Assembly: GCA_900468625.1 (NCBI GenBank)
Contig: UBUL01000027.1
Span: forward strand, 62,001 to 126,000
From: Hyphomicrobiales bacterium
GTDB lineage: Bacteria; Pseudomonadota; Alphaproteobacteria; Rhizobiales; Rhizobiaceae
Reading direction: 5' to 3'
Length of the DNA stretch: 64,000 nucleotides
Under the pieces are notes generated by a model. The model did not search any database and was not told the origin of the DNA. It was given only the letters and a program-made list of their open reading frames with translations. The translations under genes were made by a program, and so were the position numbers. Within the stretch, counting starts at the first letter, position 1. Every line of letters begins with the position of its first letter. Below, piece by piece: positions 53,729-62,192 of this stretch.

Positions 53729-53743
53729 TTGCATCCTCCACCA

Positions 53744-53856
53744 GAACATGATGCCGAAAAGTGTGAGCGGCTTTCGGACGACACCGTGCTCTGCTTCTTT
53801 GATTCTGGGCGGATTCGGATTTTAGGTCGTTTCGACCTAAAATCATCCGGTTCTAA
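53744..53856. repeat. RIME-like rhizobial intergenic mosaic element, copy 2
   Basis: It has the same layout as the copy at 33221-33336: CATGATGCCGAAAAGTGTG at one end and AAATCATCCGGTTCT at the other. A perfect 12-bp stem is formed by GATTTTAGGTCG (53818-53829) and CGACCTAAAATC (53833-53844) with a 3-nt loop. It interrupts the operon between the transketolase and kinase genes and could affect transcript ends there. Confidence 0.85.
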
Positions 53857-53904
53857 TGACACGGCCGGGGCCTATCCGCCCCGGCTCGAATGCGCGCCGT
53901 TCGT

Positions 53905-54861
53905 CTACTTGCGCTTGATAAGCGCTTGTGCGGCGTCCGCAATGGCCGCTGGAGCCATGCCGAATTCGTCGAGCAGGAACTCGGCCGAGCCGGTTGGCGC
54001 GTAGATGCCGGGCACGCCGAGGCGCTTCATCGGAACCGGGGCGTTGTCGACGACAACCTCGGCCACGGCCGATCCCAGCCCGCCAAAAATCGAATGCTCT
54101 TCCGCCGTCACGATCGCACCAGTTTCTTTGGCGGCGGCAATGACGGCATTCTCGTCGATCGGACGGACCGTGGCGAGATTGAGCACCCTCGCCCTTATGC
54201 CGCGTTGGGCAAGAATATCAGCGGCTTTCATCATGCGATGGGTCAGCGTGCCGTTCGCGATGAGCGTGACATCAGAGCCCTCCCGCAGAAGATTGGCTTT
54301 TCCAAGTTCGAACCTGTGGCCTTCCGGCAGGAGATCGGGCACGCCGACGCGTGACAGGCGCAGGAAACAGGGGCCGCTGTAGCTTGCCGCCCATTCCACC
54401 GCGGCGGCCGTCTCGATGCGGTCGCAGGGCGCAATCACGGGAAGGTTGGGCAGAACGCGCGTCCAGGCGAAATCCTCGATCGAGTGATGGGTCGGACCGA
54501 GCTCGCCATAGGCCATTCCGGACGAAATGCCGACGAGCTTGACGTTGGCGTTCGAGTAGGAAATGTCGGCCTTGATCTGCTCGAGAGATCTGCCTGTCAG
54601 GAACGGCGAAGCGCCGCAAACATAGGGAAGGCGTCCGCCATTGGCCAGGCCCGCGCCGACCCCCACCATGTTCTGTTCGGCGATGCCGACATTGACCAGA
54701 CGGTCGGGAAACTTGGATTTGAAGCCGCCGAGCTTCGAGGATCCGACCGAATCGTTGCAGACCGCCACAATCGTCTCGTTCTCGGCCGCGAGGCGCTCGA
54801 GCGTCGATGCGAAGGCGTCTCGGCAGTCATGGAGCTTTTGTGCATTCACAGGCGCGTTCAT
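53905..54861 (-). CDS. Transketolase C-terminal subunit (pyrimidine-binding and C-terminal domains)
   Basis: A 318-residue protein. Start at 54861 shares one base with the stop of the N-terminal subunit (TAATG). It has DSVGSSKLGGFKSKFPDRLVNVGIAEQNMVGVGAGLA, where the Glu of GIAEQN is the conserved residue that activates thiamine diphosphate. GELGPTHHSIEDFAWTR and the C-terminal TAEEHSIFGGLGSAVAE follow. Split transketolases of this size occur as ordinary two-gene transketolases and as the D-apulose-4-phosphate enzyme AptA/AptB. The kinase and TIM in the cluster make the latter attractive. Confidence 0.92.
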   Translation of the reverse strand: MNAPVNAQKLHDCRDAFASTLERLAAENETIVAVCNDSVGSSKLGGFKSKFPDRLVNVGIAEQNMVGVGAGLANGGRLPYVCGASPFLTGRSLEQIKADISYSNANVKLVGISSGMAYGELGPTHHSIEDFAWTRVLPNLPVIAPCDRIETAAAVEWAASYSGPCFLRLSRVGVPDLLPEGHRFELGKANLLREGSDVTLIANGTLTHRMMKAADILAQRGIRARVLNLATVRPIDENAVIAAAKETGAIVTAEEHSIFGGLGSAVAEVVVDNAPVPMKRLGVPGIYAPTGSAEFLLDEFGMAPAAIADAAQALIKRK

Positions 54862-55670
54862 TAGAGTGCCTCCGACAATTCTGCCAATGCGACTTCGTAT
54901 TGTTCCTTGTTCGGAACCTTGTGGTGCCAGTCGACACGGTCCTGCATGAAAGAGATTCCGTGTCCCTTGTTGGTATGGGCCACGATGCAATGCGGGCGGT
55001 CGCTTCGATGTTCGAGTGCCGGGACGACTTCATGCATATTGTTGCCGTCGATTTCGCTAACATCCCAGCCGAAAGCTTCGAGCTTCGGGCGAAGCGGCGC
55101 GATGTCGTTCGTATCCGAAAGTGCCGCCCCTTGCTGGAACCGGTTATGGTCGACAATCAAGGTGAGATTGTCCAGGCGGAACTGCGCCGCGGCCATGATC
55201 GCTTCCCAATTGGAGCCCTCCTGCATCTCGCCGTCGCCGGTGATCACATAGGTATGGTAGCCGGCGCCCGATAGTTTGGCGGCCTTGGCCATACCGACCG
55301 CGACCGGCAGGCCATGTCCCAATGGACCGGTATTGGTTTCGACGCCTGGCACCTTGTTGCAATTCGGGTGGCCATTGAGCCGCGAGTGCGGCTTCAGGAA
55401 CGTCGAGATTTCGTCCTCGGGAATGAAGCCGCGTTTCGCCAGGGTGACATAGAGCGCGCATGCGGTATGTCCCTTCGAAAGCACGAACCTGTCCCGGTCG
55501 GGATGTTTCGGCTGGTCCGGCCAGACACGCAGCACGCGGAAGTACAGCGCGGCCAGGAGGTCGATCACGGACATCTCGCCGCCGATATGCCCGGCGCCTG
55601 CCTCGTAGACTGCCTGGAGGTCTCGTAGACGTATCTGACGAGCAACACGTTCAAGTTCGGAAGGCTCCAT
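54861..55670 (-). CDS. Transketolase N-terminal subunit (thiamine diphosphate-binding domain)
   Basis: A 269-residue protein; ATG at 55670 follows GAGGAAAC. The ThDP motif is GDGEMQEGSNWEAIMAAAQFRLDNL followed by IVDHNRFQ. The substrate region has GAGHIGGEMS (where ordinary transketolases read SGHPG), SKGHTACALY and NTGPLGHGLPVAVGMA. It forms the enzyme with the next gene; only together do they make a full active site. First gene of the minus-strand operon; an operator copy lies 12-27 bp upstream of its start. Confidence 0.92.
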   Translation of the reverse strand: MEPSELERVARQIRLRDLQAVYEAGAGHIGGEMSVIDLLAALYFRVLRVWPDQPKHPDRDRFVLSKGHTACALYVTLAKRGFIPEDEISTFLKPHSRLNGHPNCNKVPGVETNTGPLGHGLPVAVGMAKAAKLSGAGYHTYVITGDGEMQEGSNWEAIMAAAQFRLDNLTLIVDHNRFQQGAALSDTNDIAPLRPKLEAFGWDVSEIDGNNMHEVVPALEHRSDRPHCIVAHTNKGHGISFMQDRVDWHHKVPNKEQYEVALAELSEAL

Positions 55671-55681
55671 CGTTTCCTCGC

Positions 55682-55697
55682 GTGAATAAATATTCAT
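55682..55697 (-). promoter_or_regulatory. Operator copy 2 for the SorC regulator
   Basis: GTGAATAAATATTCAT matches GTGAAT-N4-ATTCAC at 11 of 12 arm positions and lies 12 bp upstream of the transketolase N-subunit ATG, where binding would block the promoter. Confidence 0.6.
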
Positions 55698-55821
55698 GTA
55701 TTTATATTTTTGCACAGGAAGATTGTTAGTCAAGCCCCCGCAAGCGACTTCTCGCCAAAACAGGCCAAAAAGACTTGGTTGACAGCATCAAAACAAGTTG
55801 GTATTGAATTTTCCAGCATAT

Positions 55822-55837
55822 GTGAATAAATATTCGC
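55822..55837 (+). promoter_or_regulatory. Operator copy 3 for the SorC regulator
   Basis: GTGAATAAATATTCGC shares the first 14 bases with copy 2 and lies 57 bp upstream of the permease start on the divergent side, so one regulator can control both operons. Confidence 0.6.
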
Positions 55838-55894
55838 ACTTGAGAAACGATCGGCCGAATATTGGCCGCTGGCCCTAAGCTCCAGGGAGGAATG

Positions 55895-56875
55895 ATGGTG
55901 GCGATCGACGTCAATGGACAGAGCCGTCCGTCCGCGACATGGCTGAGCAAGCTCACCGGCGTTACAGGACCGCTGGTAGGATTACTCGCGCTTTGTGTGT
56001 TCCTGAGTTTGAGCACCGATGCGTTTCTCTCGCTTCGCAACGGCCTCAACATTCTCGACCAGATCACAGTGCTAGGGATCATGGCCGTGGGCATGACTTT
56101 CGTCATTCTGATCGGCGGCATCGACCTTTCGGTCGGTTCGGTCCTTGCACTCGCCATGATGGTCATGGGCTGGACGGCGAATATCGCCGGCCTGCCGCTT
56201 GCGGCGGGGATTGCGGTCGCGCTCGTCGCCTCCGCGATAAGCGGGCTGATCGTCGGACTTCTTGTGACCCTGTTCCGGGTTCCGGCCTTTATTGCGACGC
56301 TTGCGATGATGTCGGCCGCGCGCGGCGTTGCCAACATGATCACGGATGGGCAGCAGATCGTCGGATTTCCCGACTGGTTCATGATGCTTGCGATCGATCG
56401 CCATTTCGGCGTGCTGACCGCGACGGTCTTCCTGATGCTGGCGGTTGTCGCCGTCGCCTGGGTGTTCCTGCACTTCCGCTCCGAGGGACGCATGCTTTAT
56501 GCCGTGGGCGGCAATCCGGAAGTCGCGCGTCTTGCCGGCATCAATGTCCAGCTCGTGACGATCGCCGTCTATGTCGCAAGCGCCGTGCTTGCAGGTCTCG
56601 CCGGTATCGTGCTGGCAGCGCGACTCGACTCGGTTCAGCCGTCGAGCGGCTTTGGATACGAGCTCGACACGATCGCGGCCGTCGTCATCGGGGGAACCTC
56701 CCTGTCCGGCGGATCCGGCGGTATCGGCGGTACGCTTATCGGTGTGCTGATCATCGGCGTCCTGCGCAACGGTCTCAACTTGCTCAACGTCTCGCCATTC
56801 CTGCAGCAGGTCATCATCGGCATCGTCATCGTGCTTGCGGTCGGTGCGGAAACGATCCGCAGGCGGCGGGCCTGA
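55895..56875 (+). CDS. Ribose-type sugar ABC transporter permease
   Basis: A 326-residue membrane protein. Two adjacent ATGs (55892, 55895) follow GGGAGGA; the second gives better spacing. It has about eight to ten helices, GGIDLSVGSVLAL, VPAFIATLAMMSAARGVA, GGNPEVARLAGINV and VIGGTSLSGGSGGIGGTLIGVLIIGVLRNGLNLLNV, which are signatures of the RbsC/AraH permease family. First gene of the plus-strand operon and divergent from the transketolase genes. It imports the sugar or polyol of this pathway. Confidence 0.93.
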   Translation: MVAIDVNGQSRPSATWLSKLTGVTGPLVGLLALCVFLSLSTDAFLSLRNGLNILDQITVLGIMAVGMTFVILIGGIDLSVGSVLALAMMVMGWTANIAGLPLAAGIAVALVASAISGLIVGLLVTLFRVPAFIATLAMMSAARGVANMITDGQQIVGFPDWFMMLAIDRHFGVLTATVFLMLAVVAVAWVFLHFRSEGRMLYAVGGNPEVARLAGINVQLVTIAVYVASAVLAGLAGIVLAARLDSVQPSSGFGYELDTIAAVVIGGTSLSGGSGGIGGTLIGVLIIGVLRNGLNLLNVSPFLQQVIIGIVIVLAVGAETIRRRRA

Positions 56876-56990
56876 CATTCAGGTCCGTGTCCGGCGGACC
56901 TCTAGCAGTTCCTCTCCGAGAGGTTTGGAGCGGATCAAATGCCCGAGGGGGAGGATGTACCCAAGGGTTCACCAAAAAGGAGGAAATGAA

Positions 56991-57920
56991 ATGAAATTTA
57001 CGCGCATTCTTCTGGCCTCGGCCGCCGTGCTGGCGATGTCACTGGCATCCGTTGAGGCGAAAGACACCAAAAAAATCGGCCTGGCAGTTGCAAACCTGCA
57101 GGCAAACTTCTTCAACCAGATCAAGCAGTCCGTCGAGGATGAAGCCAAGAAGCGCGGCATCCAGGTGGTCACAGTGGATGCCAAAGGCGACGGCCCGACC
57201 CAGATCAATCAGATCCAGGATCTGCTCACCCAGAATATCGATGCCCTGATCTACATCCCGGCCGGCGCGGCAGCGGCAAGCGTTCCCGTCAAGCTCGCCA
57301 AGAACGCCGGAATTCCGGTCGTCAACGTTGACCGCAATGCCGATGGCGCCCCAGGCGATACATTCCTTGCCACGGATTCCGTCGCATCCGCCAAGGCCGT
57401 TTGCGACTACATCTTCAAGCAGGCCGGCGGCAAGGGCAAGATGGTCATCATCCATGGCCAGAAGGGCACGACGCCGGAAGTCGACCGCAGCAAGGGCTGT
57501 GCCGAATCGCTGAAGGCAAATCCCGGCGTGAAGGTGGTCGCCGAGCAGTATTCCAACATGTGGGCTCAGGACGAGGGCTTCCAGATCATGCAGAACATGC
57601 TGCAGGCAAACCCAGACGTATCGATCGTGTTCGCTCAGGCCGACGCGCTTGCACTCGGCGCCGCGCAGGCGATCAAAGTGGCAAACCCGTCGCAGAAAAT
57701 CGTTGTCGGCGGCTTCGATGGCGATACGGCGGCTCTCGAAGCACTGAGCAAGGGCGTCTTCGACGTCACCGCGACCCAGCAGACACAGAAGATGGGCCGC
57801 GATGCGGTCGCCAATGCCGTCAAGCTCGTCGCCGGCGAAAAGGTGCCTGCCGTGCAGCTCATGGACGCCACGCTGACGACCAAGGAAAACGTGGCAGGCT
57901 TCATCGCCAACCATCCGTAA
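56991..57920 (+). CDS. Ribose-type sugar ABC transporter substrate-binding protein
   Basis: A 309-residue periplasmic protein, AGGAGG before ATG, signal peptide ending SLASVEAKD. It is a two-lobe Peripla_BP_4 type: GLAVANLQANFFNQIKQSVE, DALIYIPAGAAAASVPV, GIPVVNVDRNAD, VVGGFDGDTAALEAL. The Asn/Asp/Arg positions in NVDRNAD and FDGD contact pyranose or polyol hydroxyls in relatives. Encoded between permease and ATPase. The ligand is the best experimental handle on what this cluster degrades. Confidence 0.92.
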   Translation: MKFTRILLASAAVLAMSLASVEAKDTKKIGLAVANLQANFFNQIKQSVEDEAKKRGIQVVTVDAKGDGPTQINQIQDLLTQNIDALIYIPAGAAAASVPVKLAKNAGIPVVNVDRNADGAPGDTFLATDSVASAKAVCDYIFKQAGGKGKMVIIHGQKGTTPEVDRSKGCAESLKANPGVKVVAEQYSNMWAQDEGFQIMQNMLQANPDVSIVFAQADALALGAAQAIKVANPSQKIVVGGFDGDTAALEALSKGVFDVTATQQTQKMGRDAVANAVKLVAGEKVPAVQLMDATLTTKENVAGFIANHP

Positions 57921-57948
57921 TCGTGCCGAAGTCTTGAGGAGGTGTGCC

Positions 57949-59427
57949 GTGACTGAGCCCGTTCTTTCCCTGAGGGGCATATCCAAGCGCTATGGACCGC
58001 TTCAGGTGCTGAAGAATGTCAGCCTGGATGTCCATCCGGGGGAAGTGGTGGCACTTCTTGGTGAAAACGGCGCCGGCAAATCGACATTGTCGGGCATTAT
58101 TGCCGGATCACGCACGCCCTCCGAGGGAACCATGACATGGCTGGGGCAGCCCTATGCCCCGGCCACTCCGCGCGACGCCATCGACAAGGGTGTCGTGCTG
58201 ATCCATCAGGAACTGCAGCTTCTGCCGCATCTTTCGATCGCCGAAAATGTTTTCATCGGACGATGGCCGATGAAGAACGGCGCCATTGATCGCCCCCAGA
58301 TGGTCCGGCGCGCGCAGGAGCAGCTCGCCCGCCTCAATCTGCATATCCCTGCGACGCGCAAGGTCGCCGGCCTGTCGACAGCCAACCAGCAGCTCATCGA
58401 AATCGCAAAGGCGCTGGCGCTCAATGCCAAGCTGCTGATCCTCGACGAACCGACCGCCGCGCTCGGTGGAGCGGAAACGGAGGCTTTGTTCGAGCAGGTG
58501 AGAAAGCTCCGCTCGGAAGGCGTCGGCATCATCTATATCTCCCACCGCATGGAAGAGATCAGGCAGATCACCGACCGCATCGTCGTTCTGCGCGACGGCG
58601 AGCGCGTCCAGGAATTTGCCGACAGCGCTACACCCGTTCGCACGATCGTCGAAAGCATGGTCGGCCGCTCGCTTGACCGGATGTTTCCGGCTCTTCCGGA
58701 GCCGACGGATCGCGTGGTGCTGCAGGTCAACGGCCTGACCTCTCCCGACGACTCCTTTCGGGATGTGACGTTCGACGTTCGTGCCGGTGAAATTCTCGGC
58801 ATTGCCGGACTGGTCGGTGCCGGCCGCACGGAGCTTGTCCGCGCCGTTGCCGGCGCGGATCCGATCAGCGCCGGTTCGATCAAGCTGGAGGGCAAGGAGC
58901 TCAAGCTTCGCGATCCGGCGGATGCGATCGCAAAGGGCATCGTGATGGTGCCCGAGGATCGCAAGGAACAGGGCCTCGTCGTCGGTCACCGCATCAGCGA
59001 GAACATCGTCTACGCCAATCTCGATAAGCTCGGCGGACGCTGGATCACATCGCGCGTCAAGCGCGCCTTTGCCGAGAAGGCAGTGGCGAAGTTCGGCGTC
59101 AAGGGCCGCGCCGAGCAATATGCCTCGGACCTGTCGGGCGGCAACCAGCAAAAGGTCGTCATCGCGAAGTGGCTGATGCGCGATCCCAAGGTCGTCGTCC
59201 TCGATGAGCCGACCCGGGGCATCGATGTCGGCGCCCGCGCAAGCATCTACGACATCATCGTGAATCTGGCGAAACAGGGTGTGGCGGTCATTGTCGTCAG
59301 CTCCGATCTGGAGGAGGTTCTCGGCGTGTCGAACCGCATTCTCGTGCTGGCCCAGGGCAAGCAGGCAGGTATTTTGAACCGTGACGAGGCAAACGACGTC
59401 TCGGTCATGGAATTGGCGACAATCTAG
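57949..59427 (+). CDS. Ribose-type sugar ABC transporter ATP-binding protein (two ATPase domains)
   Basis: A 492-residue protein with a GTG start at 57949 behind GAGGAGGT. Domain 1 has Walker A GENGAGKST, a degenerate signature LSTANQQLIEIAKAL and LLILDEPTAAL. Domain 2 has GLVGAGRTELVR in place of a full Walker A, signature LSGGNQQKVVIAKWL and VVVLDEPTRGIDVGA. One normal and one degenerate nucleotide site is usual for RbsA/MglA proteins. It completes the importer. Confidence 0.93.
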   Translation: MTEPVLSLRGISKRYGPLQVLKNVSLDVHPGEVVALLGENGAGKSTLSGIIAGSRTPSEGTMTWLGQPYAPATPRDAIDKGVVLIHQELQLLPHLSIAENVFIGRWPMKNGAIDRPQMVRRAQEQLARLNLHIPATRKVAGLSTANQQLIEIAKALALNAKLLILDEPTAALGGAETEALFEQVRKLRSEGVGIIYISHRMEEIRQITDRIVVLRDGERVQEFADSATPVRTIVESMVGRSLDRMFPALPEPTDRVVLQVNGLTSPDDSFRDVTFDVRAGEILGIAGLVGAGRTELVRAVAGADPISAGSIKLEGKELKLRDPADAIAKGIVMVPEDRKEQGLVVGHRISENIVYANLDKLGGRWITSRVKRAFAEKAVAKFGVKGRAEQYASDLSGGNQQKVVIAKWLMRDPKVVVLDEPTRGIDVGARASIYDIIVNLAKQGVAVIVVSSDLEEVLGVSNRILVLAQGKQAGILNRDEANDVSVMELATI

Positions 59428-59447
59428 ACAAACAGAAAGGAAGAGCG

Positions 59448-60236
59448 GTGTCCGACATCACTCTGAATGCCCCGAAGCTTTTCGATCTCAGCGGACAGGT
59501 TGCGCTTGTAACTGGAGCCGGAAGCGGGATCGGGCAGCGCATCGCAATCGGCCTTGCGCAATGCGGTGCCGATGTCGCACTTCTTGATCGTCGCTCCGAC
59601 GATGGCTTGGCGAACACGGCTTTGCATATCGAAGCGGCCGGCCGGCGCTCCATCCAGATTGCGGCCGACGTCACCAGCAAATCCTCTCTGGAGGAAGCGG
59701 TTGCCCGCACAGAGGCGGAACTCGGTCCCCTGACGCTTGCCGTCAACGCGGCCGGCATCGCCAATGCCAATCCTGCGGAGGAGATGGAAGAAGACCAGTA
59801 CCAGACATTGATGGACATCAACCTGAAGGGCGTTTTTCTGTCCTGCCAGGCAGAGGCACGCGCCATGCTGAAACATGGGCGCGGATCGATCGTCAACATC
59901 GCATCCATGTCCGGTGTGATCGTCAATCGCGGCCTCAGCCAGGCCCATTACAACGCCTCCAAGGCCGGCGTGATCCACATGTCCAAGTCGCTGGCGATGG
60001 AGTGGGTCGGCCGCGGTATCCGCGTCAACACCATCTCGCCGGGATATACCGCGACGCCGATGAATACGCGCCCGGAAATGGTTCATCAGACGAAGCTCTT
60101 CGAGGAGCAGACGCCGATGCAGCGCATGGCCGGCGTTGACGAGATGGTAGGCCCCGCCGTCTTCCTGCTGTCCAATGCCGCAAGCTTCGTGACGGGCGTC
60201 GATCTGCTCGTCGATGGCGGCTTCTGCTGCTGGTGA
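59448..60236 (+). CDS. SDR-family oxidoreductase (sugar/polyol dehydrogenase candidate)
   Basis: A 262-residue protein with a GTG start (RBS AGGAAGAG). It has TGAGSGIGQRIA, LLDRRSDD (Asp after beta-2 favours NAD), VNAAGIAN, catalytic Ser in IASMSG, YNASK, and GFCCW at the C-terminus. Its wording resembles polyol dehydrogenases such as D-threitol or arabinitol dehydrogenase. In the operon it would oxidise the imported polyol or sugar to a ketose for the FGGY kinase. It follows the transporter genes by 20 bp. Confidence 0.88.
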   Translation: MSDITLNAPKLFDLSGQVALVTGAGSGIGQRIAIGLAQCGADVALLDRRSDDGLANTALHIEAAGRRSIQIAADVTSKSSLEEAVARTEAELGPLTLAVNAAGIANANPAEEMEEDQYQTLMDINLKGVFLSCQAEARAMLKHGRGSIVNIASMSGVIVNRGLSQAHYNASKAGVIHMSKSLAMEWVGRGIRVNTISPGYTATPMNTRPEMVHQTKLFEEQTPMQRMAGVDEMVGPAVFLLSNAASFVTGVDLLVDGGFCCW

Positions 60237-60240
60237 TGTG

Positions 60241-60978
60241 ATGAAGAAGCTCATTGCCGGCAACTGGAAAATGAACGGTCTCGCTTCCTCCCTGGCTGAG
60301 ATCGAGGCGCTGAAGGGAGTAACCGGCGAGGCGGCGTGCGACATCGTTGTCTGCCCGCCCTTCACGCTGATCGAGAAGGCGGTCGCGCGCACCGAAGGCT
60401 CGGCGATTGCCGTCGGCGCACAGGATTGCCATGCCCAGGCTTCAGGCGCCTACACCGGCGACGTTTCCGCCGAGATGCTCGCCGAAATCGGCGCGCGCTT
60501 CGTCATCCTAGGACATTCCGAACGCCGATCGGCGTACAGGGAAATGGATGCCGCCGTCGCCGGCAAGGCCGTCGCGGTCCATAGGGCAGGGCTGGCAAGC
60601 ATCATTTGCGTCGGCGAGACGCGCGAAGAACGCGACGAGGGAAGAGCGATCGACGTTGTCCGCGCTCAGCTTGAAGCATCCATCCCCAACACCGCGACCA
60701 GTACGAATACGACGATCGCCTACGAACCGGTATGGGCGATCGGAACCGGATTGGTTCCGACCCTCGAACAGATCGAGGAGATGCACTCCTCCATCCGGCA
60801 GATGCTTAAAGAGCGGATGGGAGGGGATGGACAGCATGTCAGGATCCTCTACGGCGGCTCGGTCAAGGCGCAGAACGCAAAAGCGATCTTCGGTGTTTCC
60901 AACGTCGATGGCGCGCTCGTCGGAGGGGCATCTCTGAAGGCGTCGGAGTTCACCGGGATCATCCTGGCCGCCGTTTGA
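60241..60978 (+). CDS. tpiA: Triosephosphate isomerase
   Basis: A 245-residue TIM with all active-site residues: Asn8 and Lys10 in GNWKMNG, His92 in GHSERR, Glu162 in YEPVWAIGTG and the phosphate loop LYGGSVKAQN. The start is four bases after the SDR stop. It interconverts dihydroxyacetone phosphate and glyceraldehyde-3-phosphate. TIM homologues in polyol operons (Brucella EryH, LerI) instead act on erythrulose phosphates, so it may be specialised. With the apulose-phosphate transketolase, a TIM would turn the product DHAP back into the acceptor GAP. Confidence 0.92.
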   Translation: MKKLIAGNWKMNGLASSLAEIEALKGVTGEAACDIVVCPPFTLIEKAVARTEGSAIAVGAQDCHAQASGAYTGDVSAEMLAEIGARFVILGHSERRSAYREMDAAVAGKAVAVHRAGLASIICVGETREERDEGRAIDVVRAQLEASIPNTATSTNTTIAYEPVWAIGTGLVPTLEQIEEMHSSIRQMLKERMGGDGQHVRILYGGSVKAQNAKAIFGVSNVDGALVGGASLKASEFTGIILAAV

Positions 60979-61051
60979 CGCGGCAAATGCAGGCAGTGCG
61001 ACCGGTCCTCCCTGAGAACCGTTGCCAGCCAATAGCGCGAAAGGAATAAAA

Positions 61052-61834
61052 ATGCTTCGTTTCGAAAACAGGACCGTCGTCATCACCGGCGCAAGCCGCG
61101 GCATTGGTGCTGCGATTGCCAAACGCTTTGCGCGCGAGGGTGCCAATCTTGCGGTCTCCGCCAACGAGGAGTCCGTCCATGCGGTCGCCAATGCGATCAA
61201 GGCTGACGGCGGAAAAGCGATTTCCTACGTCGGCGACGTCACGGACAAGGCCAGCGTGAAAGGTCTCTACGACGCTGCCGAGACGGCATTCGGCGCCATC
61301 GATGTTTCCATCCAGAATGCCGGCGTCATAACCATTGCCCGCGTCGAGGACATGACCGAGGGCGAATGGGACAAGGTCATGGCCGTCAACACCAAGGGCG
61401 TTTTCCTCTGCGCTCAAGAAGCGATTGCGCGCATGCGCAAGCATGGCCGTGGCGGTCGTATCATCAATACCGCCTCAGGTCAGGCCCGCGATGGCTTCAT
61501 CTACACGCCGCATTACGCGGCATCGAAGATGGGTGTCGTTGGCATTACCCAGAGCCTTGCAAAGGAAGTCGCGACCGAGGGCATTACCGTGAATGCCTTT
61601 TGTCCCGGCATCATCGAAACAGACATGTGGGCCTATAATGACCAGGCATGGGGCAAACTCCTGGGCAACTACGGTCCCGGCGAGCTCATGAGGGAATGGG
61701 TAGAAGGCATTCCGATGAAGCGGGCCGGATCAGGCGAGGACGTGGCCGGTCTCGTCACTTTCCTTGCGAGCGACGATGCGGCTTACATTACCGGACAGAC
61801 GATCAACGTCGATGGCGGCCTGATCATGTCGTAG
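61052..61834 (+). CDS. SDR-family oxidoreductase (second sugar/polyol dehydrogenase candidate)
   Basis: A 260-residue protein; AAGGAA before ATG at 61052. It has TGASRGIGAAIA, SANEESV after beta-2 (no Asp, so NADP is possible), IQNAGVIT in place of NNAG, catalytic Ser in TASGQ, YAASK and NVDGGLIMS at the end. It differs in cofactor-loop residues from the SDR at 59448, so the two may act on different steps or cofactors (for example polyol oxidation and sugar reduction). Last gene of the operon before the FMN riboswitch. Confidence 0.88.
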   Translation: MLRFENRTVVITGASRGIGAAIAKRFAREGANLAVSANEESVHAVANAIKADGGKAISYVGDVTDKASVKGLYDAAETAFGAIDVSIQNAGVITIARVEDMTEGEWDKVMAVNTKGVFLCAQEAIARMRKHGRGGRIINTASGQARDGFIYTPHYAASKMGVVGITQSLAKEVATEGITVNAFCPGIIETDMWAYNDQAWGKLLGNYGPGELMREWVEGIPMKRAGSGEDVAGLVTFLASDDAAYITGQTINVDGGLIMS

Positions 61835-61937
61835 TTCGACAATGAGGAACGGTGCGTTCATCGGGCGGATCGGATTCTCCCAAATTCAGCAATCAAAGCC
61901 TCTTGCGGAATGAGGCAGTGATCCCTTATCTTTCACC

Positions 61938-62080
61938 TGTTCTCAGGGCGGGGTGCAATTCCCCACCGGCGGTATCGAGGTAACTCGGAGCCCGCGAGCG
62001 CCTTCCGAGCATTCGGAGGGGTCAGCAGATCCGGTGAGATGCCGGAGCCGACGGTCATAGTCCGGATGGAAGAGAGCAAC
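61938..62080 (+). ncRNA. FMN riboswitch (RFN element)
   Basis: The conserved blocks occur in order: TCTCAGGGCGGGGTGCAATT, CCCCACCGGCGGTA, GCCCGCGAGCGCC, GGTCAGCAGATCCGGTGAGA, GCCGGAGCCGACGGTCATAG, CCGGATGGAAGAGAGCAA. These are the strongly conserved loops of the FMN aptamer. It lies about 113 bp before the ribB ATG and should reduce ribB expression when FMN is abundant. Confidence 0.97.
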
Positions 62081-62192
62081 GCAGGAGACGCCGCTTTGCA
62101 GTGGTGTTCGCATGCTTGTTCGCCCAAGGGAAAATGGTGGCTCTGACAGGCCATGCACGCCGTTTCGAACGGCAACCCTTGAAAGGCAGGAA

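Noticed and set aside
51287..61834. Erythritol (eryABCD-type) operon
   Set aside because: The SorC regulator, FGGY kinase and TIM resemble it, but the EryB-type dehydrogenase and RpiB-type isomerase are absent and a split transketolase is present instead.
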